Shown here: in pieces, positions 1-5,339 of the stretch | Position numbering within the stretch: position 1 is the first letter of the stretch | How the letters are laid out: each line of letters starts with the position of its first letter | Assembly (NCBI GenBank): GCA_030636745.1 | Contig: DAOVWH010000074.1 | Span: forward strand, 1-8,531 | Source: UBA1672 sp023140905 | GTDB lineage: Bacteria > Pseudomonadota > Alphaproteobacteria > Micavibrionales > Micavibrionaceae | Reading direction: 5' to 3' | Length of the DNA: 8,531 bases | Made by a program: the position numbers and the translations under genes | Notes under the pieces: model-generated | The model's database searches: none | What the model was told of the DNA's origin: nothing | The model's input: the letters and a program-made list of their open reading frames with translations, nothing else

Positions 1-342
1 GCTGAGAAACGCTTTGAGGAATTGCGCTTACGCAATATTACAGCGATTGTAGCAGATGGTATGAAAGGCTGGCCTCGTATTAATGGTCACGATCAAGCAC
101 CATTTGATAAAATTATTGTTACGGCTGCGGCGCGGGATAAGCCTCCTGAGGCTTTGATTAATCAGATACGTGTCGGAGGGAAGATGATTATTCCTGTAGG
201 CGGTGTTGGTGAGCAGGTTCTTAGACTGTATCAGCGCGAAAGTGAGGATGCGTATAGTATCCGGGACTTGATGCCTGTGCGTTTTGTACCGTTGCTTCCT
301 GATGTATCTAATGAAAAGAATGATATGAAGAATCTCTCGTGA
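1..342 (+). CDS. pcm: Protein-L-isoaspartate O-methyltransferase, C-terminal part (5' end outside window)
   Basis: The reading frame is open from base 1 and the visible part is 113 residues, about half of a usual 200-220 residue Pcm. The family uses S-adenosylmethionine to methylate L-isoaspartyl residues in damaged cytosolic proteins and so starts their repair. What can be seen is the second half of the methyltransferase fold: a strand and acidic position near VADG (residues 17-20), the family segment FDKIIVTAAA (35-44), the GGKMIIPVGG strand-turn (59-68), and the late motif VRFVPL (93-98). The SAM-binding glycine loop and the active-site region lie upstream of the window. A TTG at position 22 is not the start, because homology continues before it. 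The next gene, an NlpD-like lipoprotein, begins about 55 bases after the stop; pcm followed by nlpD is a familiar proteobacterial order. Identification is firm; only the 5' boundary is unknown. Confidence 0.93.
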   Translation, partial: AEKRFEELRLRNITAIVADGMKGWPRINGHDQAPFDKIIVTAAARDKPPEALINQIRVGGKMIIPVGGVGEQVLRLYQRESEDAYSIRDLMPVRFVPLLPDVSNEKNDMKNLS

Positions 343-382
343 GTAGATGATAATTTAATAATGATTCATAATGACCTGCTTT

Positions 383-388
383 GGGGGA
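383..388 (+). promoter_or_regulatory. Ribosome binding site that decides the nlpD start
   Basis: GGGGGA is nine bases before the ATG at 398. It lies inside the frame if translation began at 371 and too close to the ATG at 389, so it favours 398. The resulting signal peptide has 22 residues before the lipidated Cys, a normal length. Confidence 0.5.
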
Positions 389-397
389 ATGTGTATC

Positions 398-1420
398 ATG
401 TTTTGTGTGATGAACATTCGTTTTCTTTTTCTAAGTGTAATAGTTTTGTTAGGCGTTTCTGCATGTGGCAATGAAACGTCTGCACCTGTTGTGCATTACG
501 GGCAGGCTAATGGTGCCGGTAGTTCAGGAATTCATACAGTTTCAGCAGGGGACACACTTTACAGTCTTTCCAAACGTTATCGTCTGCCGATGCGTGATAT
601 TGTTGTGCTTAATCACGTTAAACAGCCTTTTATGCTTTATGTCGGGCAGCGTATTAAGCTGCCTCCACCACAGGAATATAAAATACGGCAAGGAGATACG
701 CTTTATGGTGTGTCGCGATTGTTTTGTGTAAATTCTTCTGAGGTGGCTCGGTTGAATGGCATTCGCTCGCCTTATGTATTGCAGGTCGGGCAAGTATTGC
801 GTTTGCCTTCGGTGATACGACAAAATAAAACTGTAGCTTCTGTGACTAAAGTGGCTCAAGTGAAAGCTGTAAAAGAAAATCCGGCTGCCCCTCCTGTTTT
901 TTCAACTCCGGCAAGTCAGTCAGTCGTTGCACAAAATGGTGTTCCTGTTCCTCAGGGAAAGCCTATGCATGTTGTAGGAAAAACTCCAGGTAGTTCTTCT
1001 CAATCTCTTAAGGTTAGCAAGGTTACGAAAAAGGCACCTAAACGCTCTTCCAGCAAGTTTATGAAGCCTATTGGCGGGAAGGTTATTTCTCGTTTTGGGG
1101 CTAAGAAAAGCGGACTTCATAATGACGGGATCAATATTGCTGCTGCGCGTGGAACACCTGTAAAGTCCGCAGAGAATGGTGTGGTAGTTTATGCAGGGAA
1201 TGCGCTGAAAGGATCTGGTAATCTAATCCTTGTACGCCATGATAAGCAATGGATGAGTGCTTATGCACATCTTGACTCAATTGGTGTACGTAAAGGGCAG
1301 GTTCTTAGACGTGGGAGTGTGATTGGTAAAGTAGGGTCTACCGGCTCTGTTTCAAAACCTCAATTGCATTTTGAGCTTCGCCGTGGAACTTCAGCACTTA
1401 ATCCGTTGCGCTATATGTAA
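398..1420 (+). CDS. nlpD: NlpD-like lipoprotein: two LysM domains and a degenerate LytM (M23) domain
   Basis: A probable envelope lipoprotein that binds peptidoglycan and, by family analogy, activates amidases that split septal wall. I chose the ATG at 398 because GGGGGA at 383-388 sits 9 bases upstream; an earlier in-frame ATG at 371 has no such site. From 398 the protein is 340 residues. A hydrophobic signal ends in the lipobox VSAC, with the lipidated Cys at residue 23. LysM domains lie at about residues 46-89 and 94-137, each with a GDTLY signature, followed by a low-complexity Ser/Pro/Lys linker and a LytM domain at about 221-337. The LytM zinc and catalytic positions are mostly lost: the usual HxGxD reads NDGIN and the usual HxH reads QLH, though AYAH is kept. 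This matches the non-hydrolytic NlpD/EnvC type. E. coli NlpD has one LysM; here there are two. The symbol is by similarity; orthology is not proven. Confidence 0.85.
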   Translation: MFCVMNIRFLFLSVIVLLGVSACGNETSAPVVHYGQANGAGSSGIHTVSAGDTLYSLSKRYRLPMRDIVVLNHVKQPFMLYVGQRIKLPPPQEYKIRQGDTLYGVSRLFCVNSSEVARLNGIRSPYVLQVGQVLRLPSVIRQNKTVASVTKVAQVKAVKENPAAPPVFSTPASQSVVAQNGVPVPQGKPMHVVGKTPGSSSQSLKVSKVTKKAPKRSSSKFMKPIGGKVISRFGAKKSGLHNDGINIAAARGTPVKSAENGVVVYAGNALKGSGNLILVRHDKQWMSAYAHLDSIGVRKGQVLRRGSVIGKVGSTGSVSKPQLHFELRRGTSALNPLRYM

Positions 1421-1464
1421 TGTGTTTTATATAAGGGTTTTATGTGTATTCCTTCATATGGGTG

Positions 1465-1481
1465 AGGCAAGTCTCTTGCCT
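1465..1481 (+). repeat. Perfect hairpin between nlpD and yajC (possible weak terminator or operator)
   Basis: AGGCAAG at 1465-1471 and CTTGCCT at 1475-1481 form a 7-bp stem with a TCT loop; a G·U pair can extend it by one. Only three T residues follow (1481-1483), so as an intrinsic terminator it is weak. Its right arm overlaps the -35 candidate of the promoter proposed next, so it could instead be a protein-binding site. It lies in the 117-base gap between nlpD and the yajC ribosome binding site, where an operon boundary is plausible. Confidence 0.45.
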
Positions 1482-1503
1482 TTGATACGATTATCTTTAT
1501 AGT
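1476..1503 (+). promoter_or_regulatory. Candidate sigma-70 type promoter for yajC-secD-secF
   Basis: TTGCCT at 1476-1481 (four of six matches to TTGACA) is followed after 16 bases by TATAGT at 1498-1503 (five of six matches to TATAAT). Transcription would start near 1510, giving a leader of about 28 bases to the ATG at 1538. This is consensus matching only; AT-rich sequence yields such matches by chance. Confidence 0.35.
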
Positions 1504-1537
1504 CTGGCTGATTGATAAAAATTGAGGAGCACATAAC

Positions 1538-1627
1538 ATGTTAATTGCAAAGGCTTTTGCCTCCAGTGAAACAACACAAGCTTTGTCAGATATAGCTGCG
1601 GAGGCTCCAATGCGGGTGAAGCAATGA
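1538..1627 (+). CDS. Short frame carrying the apparent N-terminus of YajC (29 codons)
   Basis: An excellent Shine-Dalgarno, GAGGAG at 1524-1529, sits eight bases before the ATG at 1538. The 29-residue product starts MLIAKAFASS and continues as an Ala/Glu-rich stretch. That is how alphaproteobacterial YajC proteins usually begin: MLI, a short segment ending in Ala-x-Ala, then a loose acidic or Ala-rich linker before the membrane helix. It stops at TGA 1625-1627, sharing ATGA with the ATG of the main YajC frame at 1624. The other frame is open from about 1570, and just before 1624 it reads NAGEA, which would join smoothly to this peptide. So either one base was gained or two lost within 1570-1624 (a mutation or sequence error), or this is a true leader translationally coupled to yajC. 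I favour a shifted N-terminus of yajC. Confidence 0.6.
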   Translation: MLIAKAFASSETTQALSDIAAEAPMRVKQ

Positions 1628-1926
1628 TGTGGAATTTCGGGCTTGTTGCTGTTTTAGTTGGGTTGTTTTATATATTGCTGATTTTGCCACAGCAGCGGCG
1701 CTTTAAAGAACATAGTAATATGCTTTCGGGGCTTAAAAAAGGAGACCGTGTTGTTACCGGAGGAGGACTTGTTGGCAAAATTGATAAAGAAATTGACGAA
1801 AAAGAGGTTGTTGTTGATTTGGGTAATGACATGAAGGTTACAGTTTTACGTGCAATGCTTCAGGGGAGAACTGAACTTAAGCCAAATAAAGGGGCTAACG
1901 ATTCTTCTGATAAGAAGAAAAAATAA
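1624..1926 (+). CDS. yajC: Sec translocase accessory protein YajC (main frame)
   Basis: YajC is a small inner-membrane partner of SecD-SecF that associates with the SecYEG protein channel. The 100-residue product has one membrane helix at about residues 4-21, directly followed by the family signature LPQQRRFKEH (21-30). Then comes the cytoplasmic domain with LKKGDRVVTGGGLVGKI (37-53) and a conserved beta-rich part, ending in a Lys-rich tail typical of the family. Its position before secD and secF is the standard operon order. Starting at 1624 gives almost no residues before the helix and only a modest ribosome site (GGGTGA at 1614-1619), whereas the strong site serves the ATG at 1538 in another frame. 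The true protein may be about 128 residues, starting at 1538 with a frame change near the ATGA junction. Function is secure; the N-terminus is not. Confidence 0.9.
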   Translation: MMWNFGLVAVLVGLFYILLILPQQRRFKEHSNMLSGLKKGDRVVTGGGLVGKIDKEIDEKEVVVDLGNDMKVTVLRAMLQGRTELKPNKGANDSSDKKKK

Positions 1927-1961
1927 AATTAACAAAAAAACAACAAGAGTAGAATAGCGTT

Positions 1962-3515
1962 ATGGTTCAAATTTCACGCTGGAAAATTTTTCTTATCGTT
2001 GCTGTGTGTGTATACGGCTTTGCTTATAGTTTACCAAATGTCGTTAGCAGCGAAGCACGTGGTTTTATGCAAGAGCATCATATGGGCTGGTTGCCTCATA
2101 AGACAATTAATCTTGGATTAGATCTACGTGGCGGGGCGCATCTTCTTTATGTAGTGGATATGAAAAAAGTGTTAAAGGAAAGCGCTGATATTCTTGAGCA
2201 AGACTATAATGGCTATATCAAAGAAGAAAAACTTTCCAAGAAAAGCATCGTGACGATTGATAATGGTGTACGCATTGTTATGGGTTCTACTGATGATGCT
2301 CGGAATGTAAAGAGTATGATCCGTAAAAATGATGCGCGGCTTTATGTGTCTACAGGTGACGATGGTGTAACGCTTACTGTGAGCATGGATAACAATTATG
2401 TTAAGGACGTGCGAGATCAGGTTATATCGCAGGTGATTGAAGTTGTTCGTCGACGGATTGATGAAATGGGAACAACGGAGCCGGTTATTCAGCGTCAGGG
2501 TGATAATCGTGTTGTGATACAAGTGCCGGGTGCGAGTTCGGATCAAGTGCGTAACCTTGTCGGGCGGACAGCTAAGCTGGGATTTCATTTGGTTGCGAGT
2601 AATGGGCGCAAGAGCTTCCGTGATGTGAGCTTGCCTTATGCTGATGAGCCGGGGCGTGAGCTTGTGATAAAGAAGACTGCAATTATTTCCGGGGATATGC
2701 TGGATAATGCGCAACCGTCTTTTAATCAGTCAGGGCAGCCTGTCGTGAGTTTTCGCCTTAATTCAGTGGGGGCACGTAAGTTTTGTGACATAACACGCAA
2801 GAATGTAGGGCAGCCTTTTGCTATTGTGCTGGATAATGAAATTATTAGTGCTCCACGGATTAATGAAGAAATTTGCGGTGGTCAAGGACAAATATCCGGT
2901 GGCTTTGATGTGAAAGAGGCTAAGGAGTTAGCTTTATTGCTTCGCGCCGGGGCGTTGCCTGCGGATCTGGAAGTTGTTGAAGAACGTACTGTGGGGCCAT
3001 CTTTGGGCGCAGATTCAGTTGAGGCCGGAAAGATTGCCAGTTTAATTGGAATGGCGTTTGTTCTGCTCTTTATGTTATTGAGTTACGGATTTTTTGGCCT
3101 TTTGGCTAATACGGCATTGTTGGTGAATGTCGGTTTGATTATGGCGCTGCTTTCCAGTTTGCAGGCAACGCTGACATTGCCGGGAATTGCAGGAATTGTG
3201 CTAACTGTAGGGATGGCTGTGGATGCTAATGTTTTGATTTTTGAGCGGATACGTGAGGAGATTGCCGGTGGGCGTTCGCCATTATCGGCTGTGGATGCAG
3301 GGTATTCGCGTGCTATGTCAACAATTGTGGACTCAAATTTGACAACGTTGATTGCTGCGGCAATTTTATTCTCGGTTGGAACCGGCCCGATAAAAGGATT
3401 TGCTGTGACATTGGCTATCGGGATTATGACGTCTATGTTCTCAGCGATTATGGTTACACGTATGCTGATTGTCTTGTGGATGAGGTATGCAAAACCTAAG
3501 GAACTGCCAATCTGA
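1962..3515 (+). CDS. secD: Protein translocase subunit SecD
   Basis: SecD works with SecF in the inner membrane, using the proton gradient to pull exported proteins out on the periplasmic side after SecA/SecYEG has pushed them through. At 517 residues it has the normal bacterial length. A first membrane helix lies at about residues 7-24, followed by the D1 motif LGLDLRGG (51-58) and a large periplasmic region including GTTEPVIQRQGDNR (170-183) and VVIQVPGA (184-191). A C-terminal block of five helices (about 356-506) contains the RND-type signature VGMAVDANVLIFERIREE (417-434 approximately). The aspartate of AVDAN is at the position of the conserved, proton-relay linked residue of the family. 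The start follows yajC by 35 bases; its ribosome site is weak (AAGAG at 1945-1949), so coupling to upstream translation is likely. No breaks are visible. Confidence 0.97.
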   Translation: MVQISRWKIFLIVAVCVYGFAYSLPNVVSSEARGFMQEHHMGWLPHKTINLGLDLRGGAHLLYVVDMKKVLKESADILEQDYNGYIKEEKLSKKSIVTIDNGVRIVMGSTDDARNVKSMIRKNDARLYVSTGDDGVTLTVSMDNNYVKDVRDQVISQVIEVVRRRIDEMGTTEPVIQRQGDNRVVIQVPGASSDQVRNLVGRTAKLGFHLVASNGRKSFRDVSLPYADEPGRELVIKKTAIISGDMLDNAQPSFNQSGQPVVSFRLNSVGARKFCDITRKNVGQPFAIVLDNEIISAPRINEEICGGQGQISGGFDVKEAKELALLLRAGALPADLEVVEERTVGPSLGADSVEAGKIASLIGMAFVLLFMLLSYGFFGLLANTALLVNVGLIMALLSSLQATLTLPGIAGIVLTVGMAVDANVLIFERIREEIAGGRSPLSAVDAGYSRAMSTIVDSNLTTLIAAAILFSVGTGPIKGFAVTLAIGIMTSMFSAIMVTRMLIVLWMRYAKPKELPI

Positions 3516-3588
3516 CTATACAGTTTGACTTAGGACATAGAATAAAAATGCGAGTAAGAAGTAAGAATATATTGAGAGACAAATAATT

Positions 3589-4557
3589 ATGGTATTACGT
3601 GGAATTAGATTTATCCCTGCCGAGCGCAACATAAATTTTATAGGCATGCGTTGGGTTGCGTTTGTTTTTTCAAGTTTATTGATGGCAGCATCAATTTTCA
3701 TGTTGGTGGGAAAAGGTTTGAATATGGGGGTTGATTTCACCGGCGGAACTGTAATTGAAATTCGTACGCCTGTGATCCCTAACTTGGAAGAAATGCGCGT
3801 TCAACTTAACGGTCTTGGTCTTGGCTCGGTTTCCATTCAGGAATTTGGTAAACCTGATGATTTGTTAATCCGTATGTCAGAGCAGATTGCACCGGAAGGA
3901 TGGGTGTCTACTGATGGTAAAGGATATAACAGTTTTTCGATTGTTACAGTGCAAAGCAAGATCAATGAGATTTTTAAAGATGGCGAAGTCGATTATCGTC
4001 GCATTGAATTTGTTGGGCCACAAGTTGGAAGTGAGTTGAAACTAAAGGGGCTGTACGCGGTTCTGTTCTCATTGATTGGGATCATGACTTATATCTGGTT
4101 TAGATTTGAGTGGCAGTTTGGTGTGGCTGCTATTGTTGCTTTGGCACATGACGCTCTAGCGACGCTGGGGCTATTTGCTTTAACTCAGATGGAATTTAAT
4201 TTGTCCACTGTGGCTGCAATATTGATGATTGCAGGGTATTCGATTAACGATACAGTTGTTGTATTTGACCGTATTCGTGAAGATTTACGCAAGTATAAAA
4301 AGAAGCCTTTGTCTGAAGTATTTAATATGTCAATTAATCAGACCTTATATCGAACATTAATGACATCTATGACAACGTTGTTGGCGTTAATTTCCCTTTA
4401 TGTTTTCGGCGGAGAAGTTATTCGTGGCTTTGTTGATGCGTTAATATTTGGAATTTTAGTCGGGACATATTCTTCAATCTTTGTTGCATCTCCAGTGTTG
4501 TTGACGATGAATCTCAATCGTGGTGCTGTGCGCGAAGAAGTCTCGGCGAAAAGTTAA
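3589..4557 (+). CDS. secF: Protein translocase subunit SecF
   Basis: SecF is the smaller half of the SecDF proton-driven export motor in the inner membrane. The 322-residue product has the usual length and order: N-terminal LRGIRFIP typical of alphaproteobacterial SecF, helix 1 at about residues 22-40, the motif GVDFTGGT (47-54), a periplasmic domain to about 150 with FVGPQVG (141-147), then five helices. HDAL (187-190) and GYSINDTVVVFDRIRE (216-231) are the family signatures of the helical block. The start at 3589 has GAGAGA at 3574-3579, nine bases upstream. The 73-base gap after secD is longer than usual and contains a 12-codon mini-frame (3548-3586), but I see no clear promoter there. The C-terminal tail is short and charged. 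It is the last gene of the operon; a terminator follows at 4621-4646. Confidence 0.97.
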   Translation: MVLRGIRFIPAERNINFIGMRWVAFVFSSLLMAASIFMLVGKGLNMGVDFTGGTVIEIRTPVIPNLEEMRVQLNGLGLGSVSIQEFGKPDDLLIRMSEQIAPEGWVSTDGKGYNSFSIVTVQSKINEIFKDGEVDYRRIEFVGPQVGSELKLKGLYAVLFSLIGIMTYIWFRFEWQFGVAAIVALAHDALATLGLFALTQMEFNLSTVAAILMIAGYSINDTVVVFDRIREDLRKYKKKPLSEVFNMSINQTLYRTLMTSMTTLLALISLYVFGGEVIRGFVDALIFGILVGTYSSIFVASPVLLTMNLNRGAVREEVSAKS

Positions 4558-4620
4558 TGGAAAATGGGCGTTGATTGCGCGGCCTCTTTTATCTGCGCAT
4601 AAAACTTCAGGTGTAAGCTC

Positions 4621-4646
4621 GTAGTAGTTCATCCTGCTGCTTTTTT
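4621..4646 (+). terminator. Intrinsic terminator of the yajC-secD-secF operon, overlapping the sodB 3' end
   Basis: In RNA read from the plus strand, GUAGUAG (4621-4627) pairs with CUGCUGC (4634-4640) over seven positions, five Watson-Crick and two G·U, with a six-base loop, directly followed by six U residues (4641-4646). This is the classic hairpin plus U-run. The loop holds the sodB stop codon (complement of 4629-4631), and the right arm and U-run are the reverse complement of the last sodB codons (Lys-Lys-Ala-Ala-Gly). No other T-run after a stem lies between the secF stop and this site. Confidence 0.55.
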
Positions 4647-5234
4647 GTATAATTCTGCGACATAATCCCAGTTTACGAGGTTATCTATAAAAGCTTCCAT
4701 ATATTTGGCGCGGGCATTGCGATAGTCGATGTAATAGCTATGTTCCCAAATATCACAGCCTAGAAGTGTTATCTGGTTGTGGATGAGAGGATTTTCTCCA
4801 TTTGGTGTTTTGGTAATAGCGAGCTTGCCTTCTTTGTCCATAATTAGCCAACACCAGCCTGAGCCAAATTGTCCAAGACCGGCGGTTATAAATGCATCGC
4901 GAAATGCCTCGGCTGAGCCAAAATTGTCCTTAACGGCTTTTTCAAGGTTTCCGGGCATGGCTCCGCCGCCAGCGGGTTTTATACATTTCCAGAATTGGCT
5001 GTGATTCCAGTGTTGTCCAGCATTGTTGAACAAAGCTTGGTGTCCATCTTCATAGGCATTTACTATGATATCTTCGAGTGTTTCTCCCAGATGAGGAAGG
5101 TTTTCAAAGAGTTTGTTTCCGGCTGTTACATAGGCATTATGGTGTTTGTCATGGTGATATTCCAGTGTTTCAGCTGACATATAGGGATCAAGAGCATCAT
5201 AAGCATAAGGTAGTTCGGGAAGTTCGAGAGGCAT
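4629..5234 (-). CDS. sodB: Superoxide dismutase, Fe-type (Fe/Mn family)
   Basis: A cytosolic enzyme that converts superoxide to oxygen and hydrogen peroxide. I start it at the ATG ending at 5234: GGAG (complement of 5241-5244) is then six bases upstream, whereas it would touch the alternative ATG at 5240 directly. MPLELPELPY is also the usual FeSOD beginning. From there it has 201 residues, the normal size. All four metal ligands are visible: His27 (in EYHHDKHH), His78 (in WNH), Asp161 and His165 (in CDIWEHSYY). The outer-sphere Gln74 in NNAGQHWNH sits in the first half of the protein, the position typical of iron enzymes, whereas manganese enzymes have a Gly there and the Gln later. Metal preference is inferred; cambialistic use cannot be excluded. 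FGSGWCWL and YYIDYRNAR are further family blocks. It is convergent with secF and divergent from the 601-residue gene. Confidence 0.95.
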   Translation of the reverse strand: MPLELPELPYAYDALDPYMSAETLEYHHDKHHNAYVTAGNKLFENLPHLGETLEDIIVNAYEDGHQALFNNAGQHWNHSQFWKCIKPAGGGAMPGNLEKAVKDNFGSAEAFRDAFITAGLGQFGSGWCWLIMDKEGKLAITKTPNGENPLIHNQITLLGCDIWEHSYYIDYRNARAKYMEAFIDNLVNWDYVAELYKKAAG

Positions 5235-5240
5235 TTTCAT

Positions 5241-5244
5241 CTCC
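5241..5244 (-). promoter_or_regulatory. Ribosome binding site that decides the sodB start
   Basis: On the minus strand GGAG abuts an ATG at 5240-5238 with no spacer, which would not work, but lies six bases from the second ATG at 5234-5232. This supports a protein starting MPLELP, two residues shorter than the longest frame. Confidence 0.6.
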
Positions 5245-5281
5245 TGTTCTTTTGGTTTTTATAGTGGTTTATTTTAGGTGA

Positions 5282-5301
5282 AACTACTATACTGCGTAGT
5301 T
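5282..5301. promoter_or_regulatory. Interrupted palindrome in the sodB / 601-residue gene divergent region
   Basis: AACTAC (5282-5287) and GTAGTT (5296-5301) are exact reverse complements, 8 bases apart. The centre contains -10-like hexamers on both strands (TATACT plus, TATAGT minus). Another minus-strand hexamer, TATAAA (complement of 5258-5263), could be the sodB -10, placing the palindrome over its -35. I found no good -35 for either direction. The arrangement fits an operator controlling one or both genes, but which protein would bind is unknown; the sites do not look like a standard Fur box. Confidence 0.35.
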
Positions 5302-5339
5302 CCCAACATAAATTTATACACTGGACACGATATTAAAAA

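Noticed and set aside
542..859. 105-codon minus-strand frame inside the NlpD-like gene
   Set aside because: It is antisense to the LysM domains, which are clearly coding on the plus strand; no family features.
2172..2714. 180-codon open frame on the minus strand inside secD
   Set aside because: It is entirely antisense to a clear SecD frame, has a composition rich in His, Ile, Thr and Asn typical of shadow translation, and has no recognisable motif.
3525..3530. TTGACT as a -35 for an internal secF promoter
   Set aside because: No -10-like hexamer lies 15-19 bases downstream.
3553..3566. Tandem 7-base repeat AGTAAGA twice in the secD-secF gap
   Set aside because: Only two copies of a simple purine-rich unit; no sign of a repeat array or binding site.
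4572..4601. TGCGC/GCGCA inverted repeat after secF
   Set aside because: Five pairs around a 14-base loop with no T-run in either direction; the hairpin at 4621-4640 is a much better terminator.
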